Part shown: in pieces, positions 47,511-62,016 of the stretch
Layout of the letters: each line of letters opens with the position of its first letter
Position numbering within the stretch: position 1 is the first letter of the stretch
Source of the DNA: Eriocheir sinensis
Lineage: Eukaryota; Arthropoda; Malacostraca; Decapoda; Varunidae
DNA length: 64,000 nt
Reading direction: 5' to 3'
Assembly: GCF_024679095.1 (NCBI RefSeq)
Contig: NC_066535.1
Location: 2,650,861-2,714,860 of the forward strand
Notes under the pieces: model-generated
What the model saw: only the letters and a program-made list of their open reading frames with translations
The model's database searches: none
What the model was told of the DNA's origin: nothing
Position numbers and translations under genes: made by a program

Positions 47511-47695
47511 TACAGTAGTAATAGTAATAGTAGTAGTAGTATTGTTATTATTATCATTATAATTAGTAAGCTAGTAGTAGTGCTCACAGGAATGATACCC
47601 CCCAGATCTCGGTGAATCTTTGAAAGGACGCAAAATAGGTCCTAAGCCCCCCCCCCCCCCCCCACTCCCCCTGGAAACACCACTGCTTGAGTACA
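46999..47695. mobile_element. Probable hAT-type relic with G/C-run ends
   Basis: Begins in a gggggggctaggggggctac stretch and ends in a 20-base C run and cactccccctggaaacacca followed by ctg; reverse-complemented, CAGTGGTGTTTCCAGGGGG recalls the 7155 element (CAGTGGCGTTCCT...GGGG). No clear 8-bp duplication is seen. The interior has (TTA)n and (GTA)n at 47456-47545. Confidence 0.5.
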
Positions 47696-48035
47696 TTTTT
47701 CTTTACAAAGCATTTCTTACTTTAACACTTTGTTATACACATGCACTTACCAAATCTTTGCCCAGTTCCTGTAGATTGTTGCATTGCAGCTGACCTAAGA
47801 GATATTTGTTTATTAAGTGGGCTATCTTCCAATGCCAGTAAAGGCTTCTTGCACACAGAGAACTGCTATTAAATATACAGTTGTTTTAACACTCCTTGTG
47901 TCGCGCCTACCTAATATAAATCATCCTGGACATCCATGATGACGGCAAAAATATCATGTAAGTGGCAGCCTGTGCCTGTGTCACGCAGAGCGGCAGTGAG
48001 ATCATCTGTGTAGACGTTGCACAGGTAGGGAGACA

Positions 48036-48038
<3 letters not shown>

Positions 48039-48124
<86 letters not shown>
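48039..48124. repeat. (TA)n microsatellite
   Basis: About 42 TA units directly preceding the left terminus of the next element, consistent with TA-targeted insertion into the tract. Confidence 0.97.
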
Positions 48125-48127
<3 letters not shown>

Positions 48128-49846
48128 TACCCTCTCGAGTTTCGCGCTATCCGAGTTTCGCGATCCTCGAGTTTAGCGCTTAGTCCTAAATTCTTACCAT
48201 CACGACTTTCACGCATTACCACCACTAGTTTCGCGTTGCTTTGACATGTTCGGGTCACGTCTACCTACCGTCGGCGTCATGCGTGCTGGCTTAATAGGCG
48301 GTGTCCAACCATTGGGGCTATGGGCAACTGCGGTTGCCCGTATGCCCAACCAGCAGCGAGTTGTTGGTTGTCCTTATGAATGGAAAACGGTTGTGAGTAC
48401 GAGCGTGGGTACGTGGGTACTGAACGGCTGCATGTAAACAAACAGACGACGGCAGTGGCTGAGGAGTGAGGAGCAGTGGAAGATGGCCCACCAAGAGATT
48501 CGTAAAATGGATCGACTGGCAGAGCTGCTTTGCTTACTACTTGATTAACAAGATAAGAGAACACCCTGTGCTGTGGAACCACAGTCCAAAAATCTTTTTA
48601 TCAAGTCTATGAAAATTGTAGATCTCCCGGTGTTGTTTTCCTTTTCTTCTTCTTCTCTTGACCTGTAATGCATGGCAGCGACGGTGAAAAGTAATAGTGA
48701 AAAATTGCAAAAGGGCATAGAAAAGCAAAATTAGGGAAAGAAAAGGACAGAAAACACGTAAGTTCAGGGTGAAGTGTATAAGTGCGCACTGTTAAGTAAC
48801 TAAGGGCCGCTTTCACAGTCACTTTGTTTTGATCATTACCAATGGCAGTGATCGCCGCTTAGTATTTCACGTGAAACTGGCCGATGGGGTAGTGGCGGCT
48901 GCAGACGAAGCGAGAGATGTTGAGAGTGTGTATTAAGTGCGGGGCTTGGCTAACCCCGCAGCCGCCACTACCCGATCGGCCAGTTTCACGTGGAAATACT
49001 ATAGCGGCGATCGCCGTCATTGGTAACGATCAAAACAAACAAAATGACTGTGAAAGCGGCCTTAAGTGCATGTTATGAAGTATAAAAGTGTGGAGAAGGA
49101 GGACCTAAGAAGCGATACACAGCGTTACAGGTCAAAAGAAGAAGAAGGTCCACTACACTGGCCGTTGCGAGAAATATCTCCCCGATGAAGTTAGCCATTC
49201 TGCTGTCCACCACGCATGCGCGCTGTGGGAATACACAGCATTAAAAGTATTAATTTGCCTGGTTTTGTTCTAGTCTGTCCGCTTGTGATCTTTGTGAGCG
49301 CTGAGGGAAATATGGAAACAGCAAGCAAGTTGAACCTCTCTGCGAGCTATTTTGCGGCGGCGGCAGCGGTTTACGTTCAATAGGTATTGAAAAGTCAATC
49401 ATGATATTAGTGATGTCATGATTTTTAACAGAAAGAGTTAGCAGATTATTTCATAACACAGAAAACCACCAGAAAAATATAGGTTTGTTCAACTGTCCCA
49501 CGGCCGGTGACCGCGAGCGACCGCCCTTACTTTAGCAGACAACACCACGTGGATCACAAGCGTGGATTCAATTGTAAGGCAGCCGCCTTCAACTGCGGCT
49601 TAAAAACGCTCTGTTCTTACTTCCCCTTTTCGGCCTATTAACAAGGTAGCTACGTATTTTGAGATAAAGGAGTAAAGTCGAATAAATTGTGATAACAAGG
49701 GAGTAAAGTCGGAAAAAGTCGTTATTTTCCACGGGTCGAAACCAATAAGCGCTTTTACATGGATTTCAATACCTCGAGTTTCGCGATCCTCTAGTTTAGC
49801 GCCATACCTTCGGAATGAAGCAAGCGCGAAACTCGAGAGGGTACTG
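48125..49846. mobile_element. Complete 1.7-kb non-autonomous Tigger-like element
   Basis: Perfect 24-bp terminal inverted repeats begin CAGTACCCTCTCGAGTTTCG. Subterminal direct copies of gagtttcgcgatcctc and agtttagcgc occur at 48152-48178 and 49774-49803. TA precedes the left end (48123-48124); after the right end TG precedes TA. No transposase frame exists: its open frames match none of the known transposase motifs. Fragments lie at 1110, 9828, 20530, 27381, 42903 and 44750, so it was prolific. The Tigger assignment rests on CAG-type ends and TA target. Confidence 0.9.
48804..49062. mobile_element. Nested foldback element within the Tigger-like element
   Basis: Arms of about 100 bp starting gggccgctttcacagtcac pair with their inverse ending gactgtgaaagcggcc. 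The loop is about 45 bp. One arm plus loop start also occurs in the partial copy at 28062-28186, so the foldback was present before the copies diverged. Confidence 0.88.
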
Positions 49847-49849
49847 TGT

Positions 49850-49852
<3 letters not shown>

Positions 49853-49931
<79 letters not shown>
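49853..49931. repeat. (TA)n microsatellite, left half of a split tract
   Basis: Interrupted once by a C. It resumes at 50909 after a hAT-like insertion. Confidence 0.95.
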
Positions 49932-51415
<1,484 letters not shown>

Positions 51416-51417
51416 AG

Positions 51418-51660
<243 letters not shown>

Positions 51661-52138
51661 TTCATTTTTTTCCTCTACAACAAATTTTACAACTTTTCTC
51701 GAGATTAATGTGTCAGCAACTTTTAAAACGATAATATACGCGCAGATTATGTTTATCGAAGTTGAGGAAGTTGTGCACATTTCTGCCATATTAAAATGGT
51801 GAAGCAATATACGACACCGGAATGCACTGACTGGTTCACTTTCCAACCATCTTCCTCAGACCTGCACAACATGGCATTGCATTATTTTGTATGTCCAGTA
51901 TGCCCAGCTTCTCATATTTCCTTTTGTCCAAATGATGTTGCCTGTCAAAGTTCAGTATAATATATACCACACTAACAAGGAAAAGTCAGAAAAAAAGTTA
52001 AAGGAAAATGTAGTGAAAATTTAGGAAGTGCTTGACAAGTAACGTGAAGCAGCACCCTAACAGGCAGGCTCTGGTAGCTGAAGGGCAGAGGAAAGTCTGC
52101 CAGTTGTGGGTCCCCTCAGTGTTAGTGGGAGCTGGTGG
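51661..52138. other. Upstream region of secreted-protein gene A
   Basis: No coding features recognised. It should contain the distal promoter of the gene at 52.1-56.2 kb. Confidence 0.4.
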
Positions 52139-52147
52139 TATATAAAG
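52139..52147 (+). promoter_or_regulatory. TATA box of secreted-protein gene A
   Basis: TATATAAAG lies about 46 bases before a strong GTGAGT donor (52194). Initiation would fall near 52168, leaving a non-coding first exon of about 25 bases. Its place directly ahead of a signal-peptide exon supports use as a core promoter. Confidence 0.7.
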
Positions 52148-52167
52148 TGATCACCGCCCAACAACGA

Positions 52168-52193
52168 CTACTTAGGCAGACAGGAGTAGCGCG
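52168..52193 (+). other. Predicted 5' untranslated exon, gene A
   Basis: Sequence between the expected start site and GCG|GTGAGT. The following intron ends in the acceptor aacccttaaccctcag... immediately ahead of the ATG at 52463. The exact start is inferred from TATA spacing. Confidence 0.5.
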
Positions 52194-52462
52194 GTGAGTA
52201 TACCATCCTAATAAAACATCATAATTCTTGATCATTAGACAGGCAGATAAAGGAGGAATTTCTTATTTAAAGCTTTTTACTATGTAACCAGGGTCAAATA
52301 AGTGATAAGTATAGGCTCAGTTCCATCGGAGTAGCTAAAAACCTTCCGAAATAAGACTACTTAAAGCCTCCGACTTTGAGTGAGAAAAACATATTATGCC
52401 TTGTTTGTCATGCGTGTCGTTAGCAAAAAGGTTTATGAGCGACCTTCACCCTTAACCCTCAG

Positions 52463-52582
52463 ATGCGAGTGCTAGCAGGAATACTGGTCTGTCTGGCGGC
52501 GGCGGTGGCAGAGGATCACGAGGAGTTGAGGGATGAGACCAAGGCGAGTCCTGCTGAAAACTCTGAGCCCGGCTCTGTCCAG
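52463..52582 (+). CDS. Secreted-protein gene A, signal-peptide exon
   Basis: The acceptor cttaaccctcag abuts ATG. 40 codons: MRVLAGILVCLAAAVA (clear signal peptide, cleavage after AVA), then the acidic EDHEELRDETKASPAENSE and PGSVQ, donor CAG|GTATGC in phase 0. The acidic stretch after the signal looks like a short propeptide. No known family is recognised from this exon alone. Confidence 0.78.
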
Positions 52583-53315
52583 GTATGCTTCCCAACCTCA
52601 TGTAGTAATTTATGCATCTAAATTCGCCTATGCAGATATTGATCATAGATTTTATCTCATATCAGGCTTGTCTATATTATTTTGTGTCTGCATTTCAACA
52701 GATACGAAATTATATACCATAAGCACAACCTGTGGTGTTATGGAGGAAAACAGGTCATGTCTGTTTGTGTCCAAGGATTCTAATTTATCACGGCTCTTTG
52801 GTGTCCAATGTGTAAAAAAATAAGTATATACATTTGATATAGCGGCAAACGCAAAATTCAAAGCTTCCAGTTTTGTAGAATCTGCCCAGACGCCAACTTG
52901 CCTCTAGGCTGCTCATGCTCTCTGCCTCCTACCCAGAGCTATTGCCTGAACGTGACCTGATGGTATTTCATATACTATACTCTATTCCACCTCATGTGAT
53001 ACCAAATATGAAGAAACTTAATTAAAATATAGAAGCTCTGTTGAGTGCCCGGTTTTGCCCAACCCCCATCACGTTAGCTGTAACCAGCCTCCAGCAATAA
53101 AGGGACTAGGCTCTTCCTGTATCGTCAATAAGGAGCGACTTCTCATCTGATTTGTTGTCACCACTATTTTTATAAATAATCGTTTAGCTTGTGTTTAGGC
53201 AGAAGCACTGAGTAGGAGGCAGTGAGCATATGTAGCACATGAGAAAAAATGTGACAAGATGATGTCTGGGGAGCACGGGGCCAAACTCTCCCTATATATC
53301 TATATACGGTTCTTT
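52583..53315. other. Gene A intron, first part
   Basis: No exon or element recognised. Confidence 0.4.
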
Positions 53316-53319
53316 GAAC

Positions 53320-53321
<2 letters not shown>

Positions 53322-53370
<49 letters not shown>
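53322..53370. repeat. (CA)n microsatellite
   Basis: About 24 CA units in the gene A intron. Confidence 0.97.
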
Positions 53371-53371
<1 letters not shown>

Positions 53372-53646
53372 GTGGTGCAGAGTTTAGCGATCAGCTCGCC
53401 ATCTCGACAGACTGAGATTGACGCCTTGCTCAGGCCGAGAAAGTTTTTTTCCACTGATATGGAGCGGTTACTGTCTCTCCTTGAATAAGGGAGATCGGGG
53501 TGTGGTGCGGTGCGGGAAGTCCCAGCTTGGTCCATAGCAGGGTCCATAGATCAACTAGCGAGCTCTAAAGCTTTCTCCAGGAGGATCGATCAAGAGTTCA
53601 GCACGTAATCAGACCGAAACAATTGCACACATTACTGTTGTGTTAT

Positions 53647-53787
<141 letters not shown>

Positions 53788-54094
53788 CATTATTATTATC
53801 ATTCTTATTCTCACTCTCATTCTTATTATTATTATGTTCTCGATGTGTCATGTGGTGTCATTCCAAGTGTAGGTCCTGAGGTAGGCTGGAGTACGCCTCC
53901 ACTCGCCTATTTTCATTCACAGGTTGTGGGACAAAAATCGCGCCGGCTCGATATTTGTAATAAAATTGGATGCAATTATAATTGGAGTAAATTCTATGTA
54001 AAACGTACAGTTTGGAAATGGTTAAGCTCTCTGACAGAAGTGTTCAGCTTCGTCGCATTTATTGCTTCGTTCCGTTGCATAGACTGTTTAGGCC

Positions 54095-54132
54095 GCTTTC
54101 ACACGAGGCCGCCAGTGGCCTCGTGTGAAAGC
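54095..54132. repeat. Mini-palindrome GCTTTCACACGAGGCC
   Basis: Perfect 16-bp inverted arms (54095-54110 and 54117-54132) around a 6-base loop. The ggccgctttcaca start matches the terminus of the foldback at 48804. Confidence 0.9.
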
Positions 54133-54716
54133 TGTCTTATTCATCAGTGTGAGTTGGCTACTGATTCTGTGGTTATGCTCTCACAAGGAACCTACAGCTG
54201 GGTGTGTTGTGATATATGCACACTTCTTATATGAAGTTAAATGCTTCTTCATTGTCCGACTGGTCTAGTTTCTACAACAAATATTATTTCCTCTATGCGA
54301 TAATATGGTGGAGGAGGGATGCCTGTTGCTAACATGCAAATGTTAATACTAGTGTTCTTTCGGACTCCTATTTATACTGTTTATTCATTTATTAATTATT
54401 ATTTGTTAGTCATGCACTCATATGATTCAAGGCCATATAAAGGGACGAGAAAACGGCAGCATCGAATACTTTTTATCTTACAAATTAATGGCATTTATGA
54501 GTTAGCTGACCAGAGTATGGCAACTGTATTAGTGATTGTTTCATTCTCCGTTTCGTACCGAGCGATTACACTGTTCATCCCCTGGTCCAGTGATTTTCAA
54601 AGTGTGTGCCGCCATTATCTCCTTGGTGTGCCGCGAAAATTTGAGTGGGATTTTGATTTATGTACATAATATAATGAAACTATTGTAAATTGTAATTTAT
54701 ATTTATCAAGGGTGAC

Positions 54717-54826
<110 letters not shown>

Positions 54827-55186
54827 TATGAAAGGGAAGGTGTGCCGCAAAAATATTAGTTGTTTCTTAGTGTGCCGTCATACTAAATAGTTTGAAAACC
54901 ACTGCCCTAGTCAGTGGACCAGGCCCTGAGGTACAAGTAACGACTGAAGTATCTTACCCCCCCCCAACACATACATAGGGAGAGAAACTTCCAACGAAGT
55001 GAATCAGAATCCTTAATTATATATAGTACAGTTATTGTTGATGGTAGTTTGGGAAAGGTCAACATGGTACCCCTAAAAGCACAAGTGATTTATTTGTCCC
55101 GGGATAAAGAATGTAATATCCACCACAGCTCTGTGGTCAGAGAAACAACCAAGTGCTCATCATACGTCCTCGACTTTACCCATCAG

Positions 55187-55447
<261 letters not shown>

Positions 55448-55947
55448 GTAAACAGCCGGAACTTTTTTCCTTATATTCATGGGTGATTTTTTGTCTGCCT
55501 CTGTATGCGAAATATTGAATTCTCAAGTATCTATAAAATAAAAGTATCTTGCTCTGAGGATGATGAAAGGACAACAAATCTCAACTCAATCAGCAGTGAT
55601 AATTTGTACGTGATACTTTTTTTCGCGGTTCATCACTATAATGTTCCCATCACGAGGTATGAATCCCCATAATGGTATGTGAATAGGGTTGGAAGTCCGG
55701 CAAACTTATGTAAGGAAGAAGACTGGAGCCATAATATTACTGCTGAAGTTGCCAAGCGCCGGTTCACGTGGTTCATATTCCAGGCGGGATTGATGTGGAA
55801 GTAAAAGGGGAGGTTGCTTCACATATCAGAAAGGGACAAACCCATTTTTGTTTCATAGTGATGTTTGGATAGTAACTAATCATTACAATATGTACGTGAA
55901 GTATAACTGATGACCCGTAAACTAAGTCCTCTTGATGTTTCTCTCAG

Positions 55948-56197
55948 CGGCGGCCACGACGGAAAAGCTCTCGACAGTAGTCTTATTGATACCGACGGCA
56001 TGGAAACTGATATATCCTCTTCTTCGAGCCCCCAAGAGGCCGACAAAAACGGCAAGTTTCAGTTCCTCACCATCTGGAGCGCCGCCAGCACCACCACCAC
56101 GGTCACCATGTTGTACACTGACACCAACACTACCGTGCGACTCTCCTACTACTGCCAGGCGGGCTTCCAGATCCTGCCTAACAGGTGTGCCGGGTAG
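55948..56197 (+). CDS. Secreted-protein gene A, terminal module-B exon
   Basis: Acceptor gatgtttctctcag, one base to finish a split codon (entry phase 2), then 83 codons including TAG: GGHDGKALDSSLIDTDG, a Ser/acidic linker, FQFLTIWSAASTTTTV, TMLYTDTNTTVRLSYYCQAG, FQILPNRCAG. The core TVTML-x-TD-x-NTT-x-RLSYYCQAG is shared almost exactly with two minus-strand exons. The N-T-T sequon is a possible glycosylation site. The cysteine pair is C-x10-C. Family unknown to me; a secreted, mostly beta-strand, Thr-rich domain is inference. Confidence 0.85.
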
Positions 56198-56419
56198 GCA
56201 GGTCGGTTTGGATGTCCCCGACGTGGCTCCAATCGGTGACAGCGACTTCGCGACCCTCTGACAATGACTGTTGTACGTGTGTATGTACTTGAATAAGAGA
56301 ATCCAAGTAATTTTATGTTCCCATTCAGTGTCTTGTGTTTTATTCCTAATTATGTGAAGGGCACTGATCATATGCAGGTTTTATATTAGTTATTTTCCTG
56401 TTTGATTTCATATGCATCT

Positions 56420-56745
56420 TTTTTAACGTTCGGCCTGTTGCTCCTGAAGGCTTTTTTGATGAGGCCTGCTGGCCGGCACAACCTGTTCGTGGTGTTGGTA
56501 AGTGTTTATAGGGGCGCCATCTTGTTTGACTCAGGCTGTCCCCCGGAACTCATCTCTGCTCCACTGTAGAGAGTTTCGCTAGAGTCCGGGTTGATTGGTG
56601 GTCTTCAGGACAGCATGTAGGTAATTTTAGCCACTCAGCGATGATTGAAAATCGTTAGCTTGTGGCGGCGGGCGGTAACTGAACCCGGGTCCTCCAGGAC
56701 ACCGCGCCCGCACGCTGACCACTCAGCCACCGCCTCCCCAGACCA
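56420..56745 (-). mobile_element. tRNA-derived SINE, full length
   Basis: In minus sense the head holds an A-box TGGCTGAGTGG (56729-56719) and a B-box-like GGTTCAGTTACC (56685-56674) about 34 bases apart, then a body shared with the other copies (gttccgggggacagcctgag, aagatggcgcccctataaac) and an A-rich 3' end at about 56420. This is the best reference copy in the window. Confidence 0.9.
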
Positions 56746-56898
56746 CACATTGTCTAAACTTTACAGAATTTTAATTCAAGCCTAAAGTGATTAATTTTAT
56801 GGGCAATATTTTCAAGCTCTTTTTCTGTATCAAAGACTCCTTGATATTAGACTGAAGTCTACTTCAAATGAAATTATGTATGAACGTACAACTGAATC

Positions 56899-57014
<116 letters not shown>

Positions 57015-57315
57015 AAACTAAGAAGTCAACCATTAATTTTACACAAAGAAATCAAGAAATCAACAAAGAATTTAAACAATCACCAATGTTGCCCATAAAT
57101 AGGAGAAACCCTTCTACTTCGTGACTACTTTACACATTTTGTTCGCCTATGAGGCTCCGAAACAGCAGCGAGTGAAGTGAGACGTACTGCTAAGCTCATA
57201 AGTATAGTTTATTTGGACTCTCTTCCTCATGTACATTATATACATTAAATAGCTTAGTTGATTAGGATGGTCTGCAGGAGGTCTCATTAGAGTGCGTGGG
57301 AACAGAAACGAGAGA

Positions 57316-57356
57316 GAGAGAGAGAGAGGCGGGGGGAGGGGGGGGGGGAGGGGGTC
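57316..57356. repeat. Purine tract with G runs
   Basis: GA units followed by several runs of three to nine G. Capable in principle of quadruplex formation. Confidence 0.7.
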
Positions 57357-57493
57357 AGTTATATTATGACATGGTTTGAGGAGGACGGGACTTCAGATCT
57401 GATTTGATAAAAAGTAGTAGTAGTAGTAGTAGTAGTAGTAGCAGCACCAGCAGAAACAGTAGAAGTAATAATTATGAGAAGGTAACAGCCCTC

Positions 57494-57776
57494 CTAGACG
57501 CAGTTGAATTGCGGTAGCTGCAGATTACCCGCTTGGCAGTAATAGGAGAGCCTGATGGTGGTGTTGCTGTCCGTGAAGAGCATAGTAACAGTGGTGGTGA
57601 TTCGGGTTCGAGTCCAGATTTGGAAGCCGAACAGTTTAGTCTGATTTTTGGCGTCAGAGTCCCTAGGTCCCGCCTCTGCTTCATCCTCCGCTGCCGCTGA
57701 AGAAGCCTCCAGAGCATCGTCTATGGAGCGCGCCTCCCGCCCTGTGTTCGTGACCTGGCTGCTGTCAAGGTAGACT
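57494..57776 (-). CDS. Secreted-protein gene B, terminal module-B exon
   Basis: Minus-strand acceptor taacctctcctccgcag, one base completing Gly (phase 2 entry), then 94 codons: VYLDSSQVTNTGREARSIDD, an Ala/Glu-rich linker, TKLFGFQIWTRTRITTTV, TMLFTDSNTTIRLSYYCQAG, NLQLPQFNCV and TAG. It splices in phase to the exon at 58041-58344. The R-E-A-R-S segment may be a processing site. The cysteine pair is C-x11-C. Confidence 0.9.
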
Positions 57777-57901
57777 CTGCGGAGGAGAGGTTAGAGATAT
57801 TTGATGATTAGGAGGGTAAAGGTTGCACATGTAGTAGCAACATTGATTAGTACGTAGTAGTTGCAATCTTAACAGCAGTCGCCTACATGTATTTGTATCA
57901 T

Positions 57902-58344
<443 letters not shown>

Positions 58345-58355
58345 CTGATGGTGGT

Positions 58356-58764
<409 letters not shown>

Positions 58765-58970
58765 ACCCCTTCAAGATGTCTTCGAAGACCCTAGTAATTT
58801 GCTCTTCTAAAATCTGGCACTAACACTGGGTTTGGTTCGCGGGTTACCGCCCAGTCTAAGCTAAAACGAATCGTTCTGTGGTCACCATTTCCTAACTCTC
58901 CGCCCACCTCCAACTCACGTAGCAAGTTTCCATCCGGTGTGAACAGTCTCACAGTCTCACTGAAAACAAC
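58765..58970 (-). mobile_element. LINE endonuclease fragment
   Basis: Minus-strand reading SETVRLFTPDGNLLRELEVG, ELGNGDHRTIRFSLDW and VPDFRRANY matches the end of a CR1-like endonuclease (GN-DH box and DFRRAN linker). A stop follows. Too short for subfamily assignment. Confidence 0.7.
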
Positions 58971-59059
58971 GCAAGCGATTGAAAGTCACGTAGCGGGAGA
59001 GCGCGCGTAGTGTAGCATCGCTGTGTGAACAGGTAATAAGGGAGAGAGGGAGTGAGAGG

Positions 59060-59880
59060 GAGTGAGAGAAGGGTGAAGTGGCAACGAGCAGTCGAGCATA
59101 CGATTCCAAGATTGGAAACAGAGCGGTATCGCAGTGAGCAGAGCCTGGCTATTAAAGTTCTTCTTTTGGACAATGCGCCTGGACACCCGAAACACTTGGA
59201 CAGCATTCACCCAAACATCACCATACGCTATATACTGCCGAACACTGCATCACTGATTCAGCTTCCTGACTAGACATCATTTCGACTCTCAAAGCTAGCT
59301 TGCTAAGGCGGATCTTCTCTCAGATGTTAGTTGTTACCGATGATTTTGCTGCCCCGGAGACCAAACCTACAGTGAGAGCGGTGGAAATCATTTAACTTCT
59401 TGGTGTCATTACCAGTAATATTGGTGAGTCGTGGATGGAAGTGAAGTCGTGCACCCTAAACTGTTCGTGTAGAAACTATTTGGAAGGACGTAGTGCACAT
59501 CTCAGTGGATTACCGTCATTTGCAGGAACAGTGCAAAAATGTGTTGACATCAAAGTTCCATGAAACGGGCGGTGATGGTTTCAAGGAACCTGAGATTGAT
59601 GACGTAATCGAACTCAGGAACATAGGAAATCAGAGAGATGACCATGAAAGACACGGCAGCACTTTTTGATTTAAGAGTTCGGGAGACCTGGCCCAGGCTG
59701 CCATTGGGGTGGAACCAGGACTTCAATCTTACACTTGAAGGTGCTTTGGCACCCTACAGAAAGCTGCAGAGAAGGAAAACGATGCCAGGAAAACAAAAAT
59801 TGCAACATTCTTCAAACCAGCATCTGAAATTCCAGCTCCACCAAATCCAGACGACTCACTACCTATAAACGACTCAACTG
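59060..59880 (+). pseudogene. Tigger/pogo transposase relic, DDE region
   Basis: Plus-strand frames hold AIKVLLLDNAPGHPKHLDSI (second catalytic Asp in LLLDNAPGHP), HPNITIRYILPNTASLIQLP, then after a stop and frameshift IISTLKASLLRRIFSQM, and near the end KIATFFKPASEIPAPP. These are the order and motifs of Tigger-type (TIGD1-like) transposases. At least two frameshifts and several stops make it dead. The N-terminal DNA-binding part is not seen. The relic continues after a hAT insertion at 60712. Confidence 0.85.
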
Positions 59881-60703
59881 CATAGGCGGATCCAGGGGGG
59901 GGGCCACGGGGCCATGGCCCCCCCCAAACGCTCTGAGAGTATGTTTTGGCCCCCCCAAAAGAAATTCGTTACAGATACTGTCAGCCTCCCTCAATCATAT
60001 ACATATCATGTAGAACTCGATAGTCGATACTGCATCGCTCTACTACATAAAACAAAATCCAATTCTATGGCCTCAATGCACAAGCGAATCGGAATTAAGC
60101 GCTGAGAAGGAAGGCCTCTTCGGCCAATCAGCGATTAGGGAAAATACCAAGGTTGAGCTTCAGCAAGGACTTCTAAATATAGAATTTACTCAGGGCGTGC
60201 GCTGTCGAATCTTTAGCCCATAAACCTCGGGCTAGGGGTCTATTGTCACTCTCCCAGCGCGCGAGCGATACTGCAAATTTTTGGAAAAATAGGTGTTGTT
60301 CACCAATGCCCTGTGTGGTAATTTCAAACGAAAACATAATAGTTTTTACTGCTATCTCATCGCCAATCCTTCCTCCTCATGATGAAAGATATTGGAAGTG
60401 TCTAGGTTGAACCACGGCAGAGATATGATGTTGGGAAGAGGTACCATTTTCGGCCAAGCCGAGCGCACTTGTTCGTGCGGGTGCTGTTGACCTGGGCCTT
60501 GGTCTCCTGCCTCGCCCCGCGCCATCACACAGTACGTAGGCATCCTTTCCTACCAGCTCGATTATTCATATTAGGCTACATATTTCGTATGTTTGACTCT
60601 CATAAAAAATACCTTCTTCCGAAAATAAATGTTTTCCATGTGTACAGTCCGTCGTCGATGAACAGTTGGCCCCCCCCAAAACTCAAGGCTGGATCCGCCC
60701 TTG
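59881..60703. mobile_element. hAT-type MITE with CTCAACTG duplication
   Basis: The exact 8-bp duplication CTCAACTG lies at 59873-59880 and 60704-60711. Ends CATAGGCGGATCCAG and, in reverse complement, CAAGGGCGGATCCAG, followed inward by G- and C-run stretches (gggggggggccacggggcca). It splits the Tigger relic. Confidence 0.95.
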
Positions 60704-60711
60704 CTCAACTG

Positions 60712-61020
60712 AAGGTGGAATTTCAGCTCCACTTCACCACTCACTCCACTCCGTTAGCATACTTCAGTCATCTTGACGACTTGACGACCCCTCACATCTC
60801 ACCATGTAACTTCTTCCTCAAACCATCCTTCCACTCATCTTCAAGAGCCTACACACCTGCGATCTTAGTGAGTACACGTCCTCAATTTTTACTTGTTTCC
60901 GCTGCCTCCTCAGATTGTTGTAATGTTATTCATTTTGTCATATGTTGCAATGACGCGTCACTTTTGTGTTCTATTACTGACTTATCCATTGCTATTGAGA
61001 AAAAAATGCCGAAATTGACA
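60712..61020 (+). pseudogene. Tigger transposase relic, C-terminal remainder
   Basis: The reading frame across the hAT insertion continues from NDST to EGGISAPLHHSLHSVS and then decays. The end is not sharply defined. Confidence 0.6.
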
Positions 61021-61151
61021 TTCTAGGGAGTAAAAACCGGATCACAGAGCATAACCCTCTATAGTTAATGTAAAGACAGGTTCAATATATGCGAATTCCT
61101 TCTCTGCGAAGCTTTTTCAGAATATAATCACCGCATATAACGAAAACCAGA

Positions 61152-61255
<104 letters not shown>

Positions 61256-61342
61256 CAGCCAACAGGTGGACGTCACAACAGTTCTGTTAGCGATGCCACA
61301 TTCTTTTATGAAATCACAGTCCGTGTAAATGTTCACATAAAT

Positions 61343-61344
<2 letters not shown>

Positions 61345-61431
<87 letters not shown>
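61345..61431. repeat. (CT)n microsatellite
   Basis: About 43 CT units. Confidence 0.98.
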
Positions 61432-61434
<3 letters not shown>

Positions 61435-61556
61435 ATAAAAAAAAATGTGTGCATTGCCTCTCTCCCTTGCGTTTCCTTCGCAGCACCAGAGTTTGTACCT
61501 ACTGTGGTCTTAGCTGCTGCCTTTCGTATAATGGACTCAGTATAGAGCTCATCCCC

Positions 61557-61565
61557 CTTTATATA
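61557..61565 (-). promoter_or_regulatory. Possible TATA box of secreted-protein gene B
   Basis: In minus sense this reads within CGTATATAAAGGGGG, the same TATATAAAG as gene A. About 45-70 bases downstream lies aaaggcagcagctaagacca, loosely like the gene A leader, with GT donors. No signal exon was found between here and 58344, so this is tentative. Confidence 0.3.
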
Positions 61566-61744
61566 CGTCCTTGTTTAAGCTGTATGAGTGAGTGTAAGAG
61601 TCGGTGGTGGAGGAGAGAGATAGCACAGGGGGAGGTGGGGGTGTAGGAGGAAGAAGAGGCAAAGTGAGTGTTAGTGTTTCCTTTACACGCCACGGTGGTT
61701 ATTTTTAGGTCAAAATTTCATGGGTATTATGATCTTATTTTCCT

Positions 61745-61934
<190 letters not shown>

Positions 61935-61960
61935 AACGTATGTTTGTGTGCATGTGTGTA

Positions 61961-61963
61961 TGA

Positions 61964-62014
<51 letters not shown>
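61961..62014. repeat. (GT)n microsatellite
   Basis: About 26 GT units. Confidence 0.97.

Positions 62015-62016
<2 letters not shown>

Noticed and set aside
55049..55186. Extending the gene A module-A exon upstream to the ATG at 55049
   Set aside because: The sequence before 55187 does not resemble gene B upstream of its module A, and a pyrimidine-rich acceptor in the right phase sits at 55186.
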